Shown: positions 11,457 through 25,204 of the stretch, one piece after another
Layout: each line of letters opens with the position of its first letter
Numbering within the stretch: the stretch's first letter is position 1
Assembly (NCBI RefSeq): GCF_905147045.1
Contig: NC_065898.1
Span: 13,206,001 to 13,270,000 of the forward strand
Direction of reading: 5' to 3'
Origin: Nymphalis io
Lineage: Eukaryota; Arthropoda; Insecta; Lepidoptera; Nymphalidae
Length of the DNA stretch: 64,000 bases
Made by a program: the position numbers and the translations under genes
The notes under the pieces: model-generated
The model's database searches: none
The model's input: the letters and a program-made list of their open reading frames with translations, nothing else
What the model was told of the DNA's origin: nothing

Positions 11457-13364
11457 TAAAAAATTAAGCCTAAATGGTACTTTGTGCATAATAAAAACAG
11501 CTTGGATATCTAAATTCTTTAAAACTGTATTATTAGTATTCACAAAGATTTTTATTGTCCGACATTAACTCGTAACGCTTTTCATTAATTATAAACTTAA
11601 CTTATTAGCCTTCGAAATAAATAATATCACTAATACATTTAAACGAAATAGGTGGGATATTTATAAAATGATGAATAAATAACAATGATGGTCTATGAAA
11701 TAGATTCCATAGTTTACTCATTCACATTAACATATAATTGAGTTGTTTGCCACCGACCATATGGGTATAAATTAAGTACATACAATCTCAGGACTACTGG
11801 TTCTGCGAAATAATAAGAAAAATTAAATAAAACGAAAAATATTTGACTTCAAAATGATATTAGTACAAGAACATACCGTACTGTCACATTGCGCAACGTG
11901 ATTGATTTATCGGAATGTATGGATTTCCTTTGAGATCCGCCGTCCCCTAAACTACAGAGCCCCAGGGACAGCAGTATGGGGGACCTTTCGAAATTTACAT
12001 ACAACCCCACACTGGTGACTTCGAAAAGCTAACAGTTTCACTGATTCAAGTGAATGCTATGCACGAAGAATTTTAGGGTTGAATACATACACTGATAAAT
12101 AATTAAATATGATATAAAATTCACTCACAAAAATATTATGATCTTTAAAAAAAAATTGTATTCGGCTACTACAAAACATACCCACTTAGCCATTTATATC
12201 TATATATTATATTATACGTTTATATATATATATATATATATATAAGGCAGACTGTCAGGACTTACCCTATATTTGACAATTATTAATTTGAAGGCATGTT
12301 TTATATGTTGTCGGCAAAAGCGTTGTTTGAATGTTTCTGAATAAATAAAATATAATATTACTTCGTTTGCTTGTAGTCAAAGTGTAAACTAAATAATGTA
12401 ATAAAGAATCTGAGTTCTAAAAGAAACTTTTTTAAACACTAATAAAGCTATCCCTCTGTGCGTCTTTTGCAGATATCTAAAGACACGGGCATGACAGTTT
12501 TTATCTTAAAGAAATATTAGTCTTTTGTTTAACGAGCCTTTTTTGCTTATTTTTCTATTTTATTTATCTCTTTTTCCAGATAAGGTTACAGAGCTCAATA
12601 TTACTTAAAATATTTTCAATGTGAAGTTTCTTTGGGCGCAATGAAAATTTCAACGTCGAATTCTTCAGTTATTTAGTAATAAAAAAGAACGTTCAATTTA
12701 GTCAAAAAGTGTTTTCGGGCTTATCAGATTAAAATTAATATTAATAATTTCCTTTTTTTGTTATTTATAGTCAAAAATACTAAACGTCTCACTAAAGACG
12801 TTGAGCGGGAGTAGGTACACCGACATAATTTTTTTTTATCATCAGTAGTCTGACATTCTTGTCTTGTCATTTCTTTTGTCGTCCGACAAAAGCAAATACA
12901 TAAATAAAATGTGTAACTATACAATACAAACGCTAGTAAAGATTTATTAATGAGGGGTGCTAATTTCTTTAATAATACTTTGAACAATTGTGATCACGTA
13001 CTATATAAATAAATGAATGTCCAAATTGCTTGAAGTCTACATTTCCTATTAAAATGAAGCGCCGTGATTTCGAACCAAGAATACAAAAAGATAAGAACAT
13101 TTTAAAGTATTTTTCGTAGCATATGTAATAGATATTTTTTGGACTCTAGCATAAAGCTCCATTACCCACCCACCCACTCAAACCTCGATCCACCCAGCTG
13201 AAGCGATCACAAAGCACATTCCACAAACGTGCAGAGCCGCATCACAAAGGGGCCTGCAATATCCACACTAACGCGGCATGATTTCCACATAATGGGACGT
13301 CCGGTGCCAACGTGATGTTTCGTGTATTAACATAAACTAGGGCTGCAATTACTCATAATTACGA
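11457..13364. other. Unique DNA, no gene seen; (TA)n near 12220-12244
   Basis: AT-rich. A short TA microsatellite lies at about 12220-12244. A mixed-composition block at about 13140-13330, with C-rich 'cccacccacccactcaaacc', is unlike the SINEs and may be conserved DNA or an old element. The 87-codon minus frame at 12.7-13.0 kb has no recognisable domain. Confidence 0.45.
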
Positions 13365-13604
13365 TGTTAAGGTCCAGTGATGAGTAGAATTAAATATTTA
13401 CCGAAGATTTCGGGTTGAAACCCAGACTAGCATAATTCATTGTACATATTTTGATTAAAAGAATCTTGTGCTAGACGGTTAAGGAGAACACCGAGAGGAA
13501 ACCTGCATATGTAGGATAAAATTAACGAGAAAGTTCTGAGCATTTTCCTTAAAAGTTAAGTAAATATTTCACGGCTGATATTAATCAGGCTACTACTGGT
13601 TGTA
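13365..13604 (+). repeat. SINE-1, strongly degraded copy
   Basis: A weak tRNA head with a box B-like 'gggttgaaacccag', then 'aatcttgtgctagacggt', 'gaggaaacctgcatatgt' and the end 'atcaggctactactgg', in SINE-1 order. Many substitutions and deletions. Confidence 0.65.
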
Positions 13605-15649
13605 ACTTGATTTTTTTTAATAATTTATTTCGTATTTTTAAATATATAATGTTTTAGACCCACACTGTGCTGTGTATGGTTTACAAGTGTGGCGTGCACT
13701 TTCTTGCAATTGTTTAGATGGAAAAATAAATTTACCTACTCTTTGTGTATTATTTGTTCTGCCTATGTATATACATTAACTAAATGAGTATAGGTGGTAT
13801 TAGCTACTGGTACGAGTCCTGCTGGCTCACAATGTAGTCCTGTAGCTGGTGAAATATAAATAAAAACATCACAAATACCTAATAAAAAAAATAAAAAAAT
13901 TAGATTAATTTTGCATACGATTTTAATAAAATAGGAGTATTTATTGCAACAACCCTGAAATGTCAAGACGGCGTTGGCTTTCATTGCCTAACTAAGCTAG
14001 GCAAGTAAAACGTGGCCAATGGCTGGATTATAAGCCAGAGCTGTTCTCCCTTGATAGCTACATTAGAGCTTGCATAATATGTTATACCACTGTATACTAA
14101 TTATACTAACATGGTAATTACACTTACTTAAGTAATGTCAAGAAATAAAAATGAAGTGTTTTTATCATTTATGAATCGGAAGCTTTATGAGGTATGATTT
14201 AAGAGTGGGGATAAAGCAAAATTGCTAATTTTTTTATTTAATTAGTATGGGTAAATCTATTTCAAAATTAAATTTAAAATATCGTATGCATAACTACATT
14301 ATATTTAAGAGTTTTGTATCTGAAACAAAAAAGCTTAAATTTTGTGAGCCTGTATTTATATTTAGCAAGCTTTTATTCACTTACCTTGTACGCAACTCAA
14401 GATAATTTAAAATTTTTTATATGGTTTACGACCCGATATCAATATAATCATTTATTGACAAAAAATAATAGAATCGGAATATATAATCAGACTATACTAA
14501 AAATAAAAAAAATAATTTGTATTAATTATTAAGGTATATTGAGGATTTAAATATTTATATAGAATCAAAATTAAAAACAACACTATATAAATCAGGACCC
14601 AGCGAAATGCTAGAAGCATTTTTACGTTGAAACGCAATTTTGATTACTTGAGCGAAAAATTAATCAGCTCCCCCAGTGGAGACAATAAGACGCGTCACAA
14701 GGTTTTGCGCTATCACTCAAAGTAAAAGGTTAATTATTTCATGTCAATTTTTTTTTAATTTTATAGTTTCATTTAAAGAGTAGTATAATAACAAGACGGT
14801 TATCAGCTAAACGGTTTCTCTAACTGTTCTGCAAATGAGAGACTATTTCAGCATTATACTAGTAATTAATTCCAATGACATTGCAAATGACGATAATAGT
14901 ATGGACGCTGGAATGGTATTATAAAAGCGTTATATCGATTCGATTGCTTCATTTTCAGTATTATTATACTATATGTTATTAAAAAAATAACATTGCAGGT
15001 TAGAGGTTTTAGGTGTAAAAATGTTAATAGGTACGCTACCTCGCTATCTCAAAAATGGGAAAACATCACATCCTACATTATTTATTTTACTACAAGGTGG
15101 TGATATAATATAACCAAGTTGCTAAGAGCGTAGTATAATCGACGAACGTAGATAGGATAAACATTTTCTTACTGTTGACACATTTAAATTATAAATAATA
15201 TTTTCCTAATTGATTTATTTAAAAAGCCAACATCAAAGAACGCATCGAAAACGTTGTGGATGAGGTACATAACAACACGCACCGTATCCGCATTGCTATT
15301 GGCAACAAACAGTAACAATAGTAACATCGTTTCAAGTAATACAAAAAGTTTTCTTAAGTTTAAGTGGAGTCATCTAATGTGTACAATTATATGAATTCTT
15401 ATACGAGTAGATATAAAAACGTAAAATTGTTTATATATTGTTTATTTTATCTCCTATGTAGAATAAACATTCTAAAGTGGTAGTAGATAATAAATCGTCG
15501 ACCACTAAATGTTGGTTAAGTTAAAGATAAGACTAACCTGTATATGTCCCCAGGCTGATCCCGGGCTATGCTGCGCTCGTGGCTCAACGGTGTTTGGTAA
15601 AGGTGATCACTCGGCGATCGAATGATCACTTATCACATGAAAACTGAAG
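13605..15649. other. AT-rich unique DNA, no gene seen
   Basis: Only short AT-rich frames (up to 73 codons). A SINE tail-like scrap near 14025-14070 is too weak to call. Confidence 0.45.
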
Positions 15650-15716
15650 GATAGTACGAATTTGAATTCACGATCTTCGGTTACGATACTCATGTTCTAT
15701 TCCCTATGTCACCTGA
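15650..15716 (-). repeat. SINE-1 tRNA-head fragment
   Basis: The minus strand reads the SINE-1 head: 'tttgaattcacgatcttcgg' and 'cgatactcatgttctattcc' correspond to the inverse of box B and the 'gaacgcgtgaatcttaaccga' segment. The body is missing. Confidence 0.55.
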
Positions 15717-16224
15717 ACTCTGTACTAATGTAGAATTGAAGAACAATCTAGAACATAATAAAACTTCACAAAATTTGCATAAAATATACTAACTATACAC
15801 ATATGAAGGACGAATCGAACAGGCTACTGTTGCATAATATATTTTTTTTCTTCTATTAAGCAGTTCATTAATTTATCAATGAGCGCGAAATGCAATTTTT
15901 CTAAATGAATGATCGAACAACTCTCTCGAGAACGACGATTCACGTCTCTGCTGGCTTTAAAACGAACCAAAAAATACATTTTTTTCATCGAGAGCTTTCA
16001 ACTAATTAAAAACGTTTCTAATTACTTATTTGATTTGAAATTTTGTTTCCACTTCACCTACTAACTATTTCGAATGTAAAGTTTTCTGCAGGAATGTTCA
16101 GAATTTAAAATATTTTATCTAAGTTAGCATATAATGATTATGTCCTTCTAACAGATTTTGGCTTCGTCTGTTATTTGTAATTCTTTGATTCTTATTATTA
16201 TTTCTCCCTTTGCTACAATAAATA
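15717..16224. other. AT-rich unique DNA, no gene seen
   Basis: Nothing recognisable. Confidence 0.45.
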
Positions 16225-16420
16225 ATATCCTTCATTGGACCAGTTTTGCATCTGGCTCTCTCGCTTGGCCGTTCGCCTTTGGAGCAAATTGCCAGAGCAT
16301 ATAATTAAGAAAGGCTCCTTCACGCGACGCCTTTAAACGACAAGTGGAGAAATAATTTTTAACTAGCATTTTGCGCACCTACTAACGTTCTTTTATGCAC
16401 TTCCTAAAGTTGGCCGCTAG
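16225..16420 (+). pseudogene. Possible LINE ORF2 C-terminal remnant
   Basis: The plus-strand reading gives a broken peptide with the shape RLWSKLPEHIIKKGSFTRRL then a stop, like the 'LWNxLPxxV...FKxRL' C-terminal pattern of jockey/CR1-type LINE proteins (compare 39.9-40.1 and 63.0-63.2 kb). Stops are frequent and no tail is obvious, so this rests on one short pattern. Confidence 0.3.
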
Positions 16421-16487
16421 AGAATGTTTTTGATAGTACAATACATATTTTATGTTATGTAATAAAGTATTACATACATGGTGGTTT

Positions 16488-16780
16488 ACTGGTGGTAGGG
16501 CTAAGTGCAAGCTCGTCTGGGTAGGTACCACCCACTAATCAGATATTCTACCGCAAAACAGCAGTACTTGATATTTTTGTGTTCCGGTTTGAAGGGTGAG
16601 TGAGCCAGTGTAATAACAGGCACAAGGGAAATAAAATCTCAGTTCCCAAGGTTGGTGGCGCATTGGCTATGTAAGCAATGGTTGACATTTCTTACAATGC
16701 CAATGTCTAAGGGCGTTGGTGACCACTTACCATGAGGTGGTCCATATGCCCGTCCGCCTTCCTATTCTATAAAAAAAAAA
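16488..16780 (+). repeat. Repeat A copy 4, full length with A-tail
   Basis: 'actggtggtagggcta' through 'cttcctattctat' and an A-run ending at 16780. Close to copy 2 with scattered substitutions. Confidence 0.9.
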
Positions 16781-16832
16781 TTAAATAAAAAAGTAGACAA
16801 GGTAAAAAATAATCATAATGTTATTGATCATT

Positions 16833-16895
16833 TAAATGAAAATTTTAATAAAAATTTTAAACAATGATGTTATCATTATTTAAAATTTTCATTTA
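16833..16895. repeat. AT-rich interrupted inverted repeat
   Basis: 'aaatgaaaatttta...caatgat' at 16834-16867 is the inverse of 'atcattatttaaaattttca' at 16872-16891, with an extra 'ataaaaatttta' duplication in the left arm. Confidence 0.6.
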
Positions 16896-18686
16896 TTAGA
16901 TATGGTTCATCTGAATAAATTGATCACGCAGATCTCCGGGGAATGTTTCAACGATTGATTGCTATGCGCTGTCCTGATTCGATAGACGCAAGATAGGAAG
17001 AAGTATAACAGTTATTTGTTAAATATCTTTTTACTTAGTTTAAATAGTTCTTAAAAAAACTAACAACCCAGATAGTTGATTTTTTTCTAATTTATTAACA
17101 AAGTATAAAAAGTAGAAAGTGAAAGTGCGGTGTTTGTATTTTTTAATTTTTAATACAGTTTATTGATTGTCAAAAATCTACTACCAGTGCGAAAGGATAT
17201 ATCTCAGAACTTAAAAAACAGCTAGATTATTTTTATATTTAACATTTGTTGTTTACAGTGTATGTTATATTGATATTTTTGTATTTGAAACAAACCGACC
17301 GCCGCCGCCTCACGATACTCACATCACATCCGCTTGACTGGCTTGGAGGTCGTTATCATTCAAGCTGTGTTATCGTCTAGAAAATCATCTATCATGTAAA
17401 GGCAGATTAGTAAATTACCTGGTTCAACCAATAATCTCTTGATTAGTTTTTCTTAAATCGTCCGCGCACTGCAATCACACATTATAACGACACTGGTGAT
17501 TTTCTTAAAATGTTAGATGCTATAATACACTATCAAGAATAACAGCCATAAATTATATTTCACTAGATCACTTAATATTTATATTTTCAACACAATTAAT
17601 AGATCGGAACATAATCGCGCTTCATGCGCGAAGAACGTTTCTATAACTACCCACAAAGTTGGAGGATTTTGATTGACAGGAGTTTACACTAGGATGCGTT
17701 TACGAAGATACCTAACAAAATTTTCCTCATTTTTACATTTTATAGAATGTATTCTGAATTTAATTGATTGAGTAGCAATTGTTAATTATTTTGCAAGCTT
17801 TGATCCACACAAACAGATCCGTGCAACTCAGTATACGTTTCATTTTAAAACATGATGTTAACGTCAAACCTATTAATTCGTTACTATTTTTACTCAAATA
17901 TATACATTTTATACGTCTAAGATTTCACGTTATAAATCATATATATTTAAGACAAAAAATATTTCACTACATTCTGTAGCATGAAATGCCTCTCGTCTAA
18001 GTGAATGATAGAACTCTCACGAGAACAGACGTTAATTGCGATGGCTGACGCAGCCGTACAATCGCTACCCACCAGGGAAGAGACCGGTTTTTAAAACTAC
18101 CACGTTGATTTTCAAGTAAGATAATATTTTATCAAAATGGTAAAATGGTAACTAATGATTTTCTTGCCAAATGACAATTTAAAAGTGGTTTTGGTTGAAT
18201 ACTTGAATAAATTGTAATTTTATTTCTATTTTCAAGCATCCTAATTATGGTGACGATTAAACGAGGACGATAAAAATATATTCATAAATTAAGTTTAACA
18301 TGAATTAACTAATATTATCTGAAATAAATGTTTAACTAACTTCGGACAAATATAATAGAATAATTATTGTTTACCAGAGTTTACCAGAGTTTTTAGGCAG
18401 CATAAACTTTTCAATGCCCGTTAGATTATTAAGAAAGTTTTGAATGATTCTTTGATGTATAGAATTCAAATTAAAATGAGTATTCTGACAGATATTAAAG
18501 TTTCATAACATTATTAAAGCGTTATATCAAATTATGTTTCACTCGTACCTGATAATAGTTGAGAGAGATTTTGTTTTGTTCGTTTGAGAGAAGTTCTGAA
18601 TAATGTGATCGATATAATTTAAGAGGGAAAGTTTGTATTAAAATATGAATATTTTCATTTCTATGATAAGAAATAAGTAGTAAAGC
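16896..18686. other. Unique DNA, no gene seen
   Basis: A GC-richer patch at about 17290-17370 ('ccgaccgccgccgcctcacg') might be an unrecognised untranslated exon or regulatory site; there is no supporting frame. The rest is AT-rich. Confidence 0.4.
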
Positions 18687-18838
18687 AACAGCCTGTTAAT
18701 ATCTCACAGCTGGACAAAGACTGCCGTGAATAAACACATCAAAATTCAACGGTGGATGCAAATGTGAACCTGCAATCTTCGGGATAAGATCTACAATTTT
18801 ATTCACTGGACAACCACTAGGCTATTGCTGAGATTGAA
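18687..18838 (-). repeat. SINE-1 copy with large internal deletion
   Basis: The left end 'aacagcctgttaatatctca' is the inverse of the SINE-1 tail. The right end 'ccactaggctattgctgaga' is the inverse of box A, and 'gtgaacctgcaatcttcggg' is the inverse of box B. The middle is largely missing, so both ends lie within 150 bp. Confidence 0.7.
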
Positions 18839-21800
18839 GTTAAGTTGTCGAACGATTTAGGAACAAAAACAAATTACTAAAACATTTTCTTCCTTGTTTT
18901 CAAACATATACAACAATAAATCGGTTGGTATAATAAACGTAGATATTTTAATTACTTCTATATTCGTCTTTGACAAATATAACATAAATTCGTTTGATCT
19001 TAAAACAATTTCACATGTAATCAACAATCGTAATTATGTAGCTTTCGTAATACAAAGAGCATTTGACATCTAGATATGTTATGAACCCCTCGTTCCGCTT
19101 TGATAGCGCATCTAACCAATTAGAGTACTAGGGGACTGGAATAAAAATACTTCGCGTTGTTAACTTCATTAGTAATTTGTTTACTCACACTGTAATAAGC
19201 TATTTTGTTTTAAAATAAAATAAAGTCTGATATTAAAATTCTAAATTAAATTAGTCTGTTAAAATCACTTATGAACTGTCGTCTTACAGGATTAAATTGA
19301 TTGTAAATTTACTTGAATTCTGTAGATTCTAAAAAAAAAAAACAAATTTGACATGACACTTAGTAGTCACTCTGTATCTAATATATATATAAATAATACA
19401 TAAATCATCGATATAACATGAACTCACTAGCCCTTCAAACGTGAACAGTGCAACTCAAAATATTCCTGAGCTATGCGTGCACAAAGACCTCTACCCACTG
19501 ATATATGTTCATGTAATGATAGACGTTAATTATCAGGACACCTTGTGCGTAACAGCCTACTATTGTTAAGTATGTACATGAAAATGCTTAATTAATATTA
19601 TACATTTATAAAAACACAGACGCAAATAGACGAGAAAAAGATATATTTAATTTAAGCTATTATTTCACGTTCATTCGATTAAAAGAACAAAGACAGGTAA
19701 TTTCATTTCATAAAGTAAATTTTAATTTGGTAATAGAGCGGAGGTCTGATTCTGTTTATAAAGGTTGCCTCCGCCTCGAGCGGTGCCTTGAATTGCTTTT
19801 TATTTTCACGTCAGCGAACCGACAATCTCATAATATAATGATACAAATGTTACTTTTGAGTCTTCGGTTAGTATCTACGTTGATTGCAGTTGATGTTAGC
19901 TCGTTGATATCATGAAGAATTAGTTAGATTACTTGTACTGTTTAATTATGTTTTTTGTAGAAAAGCGAACATGCCTGCGGCACACTTGCTAGTAAGTGAT
20001 TCACTGATATACTAGAACAATGTAAGAAGCTTAAACTGATACTCCAATCCGCCACCAATGATTGAAATTAAGATAATATTATTATGTCCCTTAACGTTTG
20101 TATAAGCATTAATAAATGATGTCGTGACGATGTAACAGATGGTTAATTTTCTTAGTGCCAATACCGTTGGGGTAAGTGCTTAGATGCCCCATTTAGCAGA
20201 CGCCTACACCTATATTATTATTTTTTTAATAATGAAAACAAAAACAAATATCTTTTTTTACTACTTATGCTATGTTATATATACAAAATAAAATATGCGT
20301 ATGTAGTATATACACACATATATTTTGAGTATTATTAATTATTTCAAATTATGTTTTAAATATAGCAGCCGAACTGAATAAACCTGTTTTTATATGATAA
20401 AAGATAGTTTCGTTTTAATCTTCTCTTGATATTATCAAAATGTCGATAACTCATCGAAGGTTCTCTTACGAATTTTTGAAGCTCGTGTTAGCAAGCGAGT
20501 CGACAAGTAAATTGCAACACGGGTTTAAAAGAAAAGTGTAAAGTGAAATTGCTTCGAAACACAGGAAAATGTCGACTCGAGAACGTGTTAACTTTTTTTC
20601 CGACACTGGTAGCAGACGTCCAGTTCTTCGGACTATTGGATTCGATTCACTAGAACATCGATATTAGAAACGGCATTATATTTTCATATTCAATATTTTA
20701 TTTTGCCAAAGGATTTTTTTTATTTTTTCTATGCATAATACTTGGGATAATCGCCTCAGGATAACTGAAGTAAACCTGCCACTACGTACTACGAGTATTA
20801 AGTAACAGACATTAAATGTCCCACTGCTGGATTATTTTTATTTTAAGAATATTATTACATTTTTAACTTTTATAGTCAATGATTACGTCGAATTACGAAT
20901 ATATAATAAATACGAATTATGAATACGTCACTTCATTTAGTTATACTTTATATTTTTCATTGATATAACTTCTATTAAGGTCTTGAATGGATTTAGGAAA
21001 ACCGAAATCATAATAATGAATTTAAAAATTGAAATAATTTTAAACTGAGTCTACACGGACAATGCGACCGAAGTGAAGATAGGCCCGCTAGTTTCAATGT
21101 CGAAGTCACCATCACCGTGTTCCTCGTGCCGCTAACCATGTTGTTTAATTTCAATGTTTATTTTCTCGGGTTTACTGTGTTTTGAATTACTTAGTTATTG
21201 GTATGTACGGTGATTAACGTAGTGAAGTCTAAGAAACACATCTTACTGACACATTTGTTAACTATTTTATTATATGTAAAAATTATGCTAAGTTTACTTT
21301 ACTTTTATCTTAAGATTACCATATACTAAATAGTGCTAACTTTATAACGAATAACCATAAAAAGACTCACCAATACTATCATTAGACTCGAATGTCCCAA
21401 ATAAATATCTAAAAAGATTAATGCAAAAAAGACCCCACTGTTTTATTTCTTCTAACACTTTTTTTATCGGAGACAAAAACTCACGCTATTAACAAGAACA
21501 ATAACTTACCCTACGTATTTCTTATCAATACTAACTAGCGATTTCCTTATATGGGGTAGATAAGTCACCGCAGAATGAAATTTAAAGGAGAATGTGCTTA
21601 AATATGTTATAATAAAGGATCATATTCGCGTCCTTATGTTTTGTTTGAGGCGGATTTATTGAATTTATGCGTATTTTAGTAGGGGATATATTTCAATGAG
21701 CTGACTCGTTAGTGGATGCATGCTGTGTGAAAATTAAATACACTATGATTTAGGAGAGCGACTAAGATTGCTTTGTTTGTAGAAGATTGCGATATAAATA

Positions 21801-22655
21801 AGATTGGGGTGACGTGTGGGAGTGTTTGGTTACTTGAAAAACGATACGTATCTATATTTATTGTTCATTCGCGATAATGTTTTGTGATACAAAGTTATCG
21901 TTACAAGGACATTATTTAATAGATATAATTTCGCTGTTATTGTATTTTGATTTTTAAATATTTTTTTGTAACGCTATCATTTTTAAAGAATATACCAAGA
22001 TGGCATTGTTGATAAACGGTGTAGATATTAATTGAACGAACACTATTGTTATTTCACGTGTTTAATTGATATTTATAATTTATCTCTTGCTCGTGAAGTA
22101 GTACACCATAAAGGCATCTACATGAATAGGAAGATATTCTGCTACTTCTATTATCCACTAACCCAAATTGATAAGACGAGTCATTGGCATAGATATATCT
22201 TAATGCAATTCAGTACAATTCACTTAATTTAAATAATATACATGTTTAGTCAATGTATTTATGAGATGCAAATATTTTGATTAAAAATAATTAATAAATT
22301 AAATATTAAAAGCCATCACATTACATTACAAGTCACAATATACATTTTATTTTATTATAATTCTTCTTTTTAAATACACTTATAAAATTTATAAATAATA
22401 TATTTGACATTTATTGCAGAAGTTATTTTATAAATTCCTGTCATACAATATTCTATTTAATAATGATACTTAGTATTAAACATGATCGTGCCTTGTTTCA
22501 TTAAAATCTGTTTCGTAGTTTTAGCTTAATGCAAACCATTTTGCCGCTGTGTCGATAAAACGTCGACGATGATTAAAATTTCAATTAATATTCCATGTAC
22601 CTAATTATACTAAGGGCATAGAAATTTATATAATTAACACATATATATTATTCGT
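18839..22655. other. Unique DNA, no gene seen; SINE tail scrap at 20803-20830
   Basis: Long AT-rich stretch. 'aacagacattaaatgtccca' at 20803-20822 is an isolated inverse SINE-1 tail fragment. A slightly GC-richer patch at about 21050-21140 has no frame. I see no gene. Confidence 0.45.
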
Positions 22656-22942
22656 AGCCGATATAGCCTAGTGGATAGAACGCGTGAATCTTAACCAATG
22701 ATCGTGGGTTCAAACACTTTTTCACTTGTGCTCAATTTGTGTTTATTATTCATCTCGTGCTTGATGGTGAAGGCAAACATCGTGAGGAAACCTGCATGTT
22801 TCTAATGTCATTGAAATTCCGACACATGTGTATTCTGCCAACCTGCATTGAAGCAGCGTGTTGGAACAAGCTCCAAATCTTCTCCTCAAAAGGGAGAGGA
22901 GGCCTTAGCCCGGCAGTGAAACATTTACAGGCATTACAGTTC
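22656..22942 (+). mobile_element. SINE-1, near full length
   Basis: Head 'agccgatatagcctagtgga' (box A), box B 'ggttcaaacac', then 'catctcgtgcttgatggtg', 'gaggaaacctgcatgtttc', 'aggaggccttagcccggca' and 'cattacag' at the end. About 25 bp after box B is missing. No clear flanking duplication. Confidence 0.85.
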
Positions 22943-22980
22943 GCATGTGAACTGGTTTATTATTCCGTACTCGGTATTAT

Positions 22981-23269
22981 TTTATAATATAGGTAGGTGA
23001 ACGAGAAAATAGGCCACCTGATTGTAAGTGGACACCACCGTCCATAGACATTGACTCCGTAAGAAATATTTACCATTCATTACATGCGACACCAACCTAT
23101 TGTTATGACCCTTGCTCCTACTGCACACTGGCTCACTCAGGGTGAGTGAGCTGGTACAACAGTTCAAGTAAAAAAGACAATACTAAATATTGCTGTTTGG
23201 CGTTAGAATGTCTGATGAGTTGGTGGTAACCTACCCAGACTTGCTTGCTAAAAATCCTACCACAAAGTT
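22981..23269 (-). repeat. Repeat A copy 5, degraded
   Basis: The minus-strand copy is recognisable from 'gccacctgattgtaagtgg', 'tggctcactcagggtgagtg' and 'aacctacccagacttgctt'. It contains an apparent local rearrangement ('ggctcactcagggtgagtgagc', an inverted duplication of the GTGAGTGAGCC motif). Diverged more than copies 2 and 4. Confidence 0.8.
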
Positions 23270-24157
23270 ACCAACAAGGTGTTAGCTGTACTATTCGCAG
23301 TACTTAGTATATCAATTAATTTATATAGTATAAAATTAATTGCGATAACATGTAAAATTACTTTAAAAAGTCACAAATGAAAAGAAATTCTAAAGGCACG
23401 TATTCGTTGTTCTGGCGTGGAACATAGAATTACCTCCTTACAATGGTCTTTTTAAAATCAGGACAGCCGCGAGATGTCGCCAGCATCGCAATGGCTCTAA
23501 CGAACGGTAACTCGATTGTGTTCATTGTCTCATCCAAGCATAACACAAATAACAGAGATTTCATCTCGTTTCAAAGTGATATTATATAACGTGATATATG
23601 TGTGTCGGTTAATGTTATCAACATGCTCGTACTGTTTAATTAACAAAAGACAGTGTTGAATGCAATACAGGTGCAATTCTATACGAACACTTTGAGTGAG
23701 AAGGTTCTTAATAACTTATTTCAATCACGTGTAAATGTTTCTTTGCTCATTTTTTTATTTAAGTTTATTAAATACGTTACGCAATTGGTTAAATATGGCT
23801 AGATAGCTTTATTACAAGTAAACGTATGCTACGTTTAATAAATTGTTGAAACATATTTTAAAACACTGGACGGCAACGTATGTAAGCTACCATTCGACTA
23901 TCGGTGTAAGTTAAATAAAAGTTTTAATCATAATTTTAATAATATTAATATTAAAAAAAGAATAGATTCTAACAGATTTAAAGGTCCGTTCTGGCTATTT
24001 ATAAAGGCAGAGATCGATATTTCCTCGATTATACGTAATTTGAACACATTACCGTGTTCTTATATTTATAACAACATGATGTACTGACGTAATAATATTG
24101 AGTGTTTCAATAGAAAGATTTGTGTTATTTATAAAAAAGCATCGTTTTAGTATTTCA
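23270..24157. other. Unique DNA, no gene seen
   Basis: Slightly GC-richer at about 23455-23540; nothing recognisable. Confidence 0.45.
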
Positions 24158-24295
24158 TTTTATCCCGCTGAGTTTCTTACGCCGGATCTTCCCCGGTCAG
24201 GATGTTTTTCTTTCCCAAATCAGTGGTAGATTTTACTTTAACTATGAATCACTATGAGCAATGGTTGAAATTAAATAAATGAATTTGATTAAAAT
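24158..24295 (+). repeat. LINE 3'-end remnant (type 'gctgagtttcttacgccgg')
   Basis: Contains 'cgctgagtttcttacgccgg', 'ccggtcaggatg' and 'cagtggtagatttta', ending in 'aataaatgaatttgattaa', a layout I recognise as a common lepidopteran LINE 3' end. A related minus-strand piece lies at 39.4 kb. No coding part remains. Confidence 0.5.
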
Positions 24296-24356
24296 TAAGT
24301 TCATTAATTTTCAGATACCATAAATAACTATTACAAAAGAAAAATAGTATATGTAG

Positions 24357-24478
24357 TCTATCAGTTGTCTGGTTTCCATAATACAAGCTCTGTACAAGCT
24401 TAATTTGGGATCAGATGGCCGTTTGTGAAAAATGTCCCAGGATATTATTATTATTATAAATAATAACAAGCAAGATAA
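24357..24478 (+). repeat. LINE 3'-end remnant with (ATT)n tail
   Basis: 'ccataatacaagctctgtac', 'aatttgggatcagatggccg' and 'aatgtcccaggat', followed by (ATT)n. The pattern is familiar from lepidopteran LINE 3' ends, and the tail resembles that of the 32.5-35 kb LINE. Confidence 0.5.
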
Positions 24479-25204
24479 AAACATTTAACTAAAAAAATTA
24501 AAATAATTTTAAAGTTAAAACGTATATGAAAGTTACTTTTGTAGAAAAGAAACATAATTTTGATTTGTGTTCTGATTCATCTTAGAAAGCGATATTTTAT
24601 CCAAGAAATAGGAAAATTAATTAATACTTCCTGTTCAAACAACTCTCAGAGCTCAATGTGTACTTAGCTTGTAGTGCCCGGGGCGATGCGCCTTGACGGC
24701 TGCGAGAAATATCTATTGGAAATTGCTACGTATAGAGGAGACTTCGAGATTCAAAATATTTGCTTACATGAAAATTAAAATTCTATATTACATTTTTATT
24801 GGTAAAAGAATTTTTATTTTATGAGAAATTTAAAGAGTTCTCAAGCAAGGATGTAATGAAGTAAATTAATTATATTTACATTTTCAAAAGATAAATTCAT
24901 ACATTTTAATGACTTAATGGCAAACAGAACGTATTAGTTATGTGATTCCTATTAGTTTAAATTTTTATGACTCAAAATAATTAGGTGAAACAGGAAATTA
25001 AAAAAAAATAAACAAGGCGTGGAGATAAAAACCTTCTCGTATGCCTTGACGACAATACGCTCTCTTATGCCGTTACGTATTCTTTCTGCTGAAGGATTCT
25101 ACTCTATGTTGTTTTCATTTAATAAACTTCTTATATATATTGGTTTTCTTTAATTAATAGTTTCGTGACTATATTTTTTCATCGGGACAGGCAAGTGGCG
25201 TTGA
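24479..25204. other. AT-rich unique DNA, no gene seen
   Basis: One GC-richer patch at about 24670-24720 ('tgcccggggcgatgcgcctt'). No frame. Confidence 0.45.

Noticed and set aside
12724..12987. 87-codon minus frame
   Set aside because: No family resemblance or GC-codon signature; length is expected by chance in a 64-kb window.
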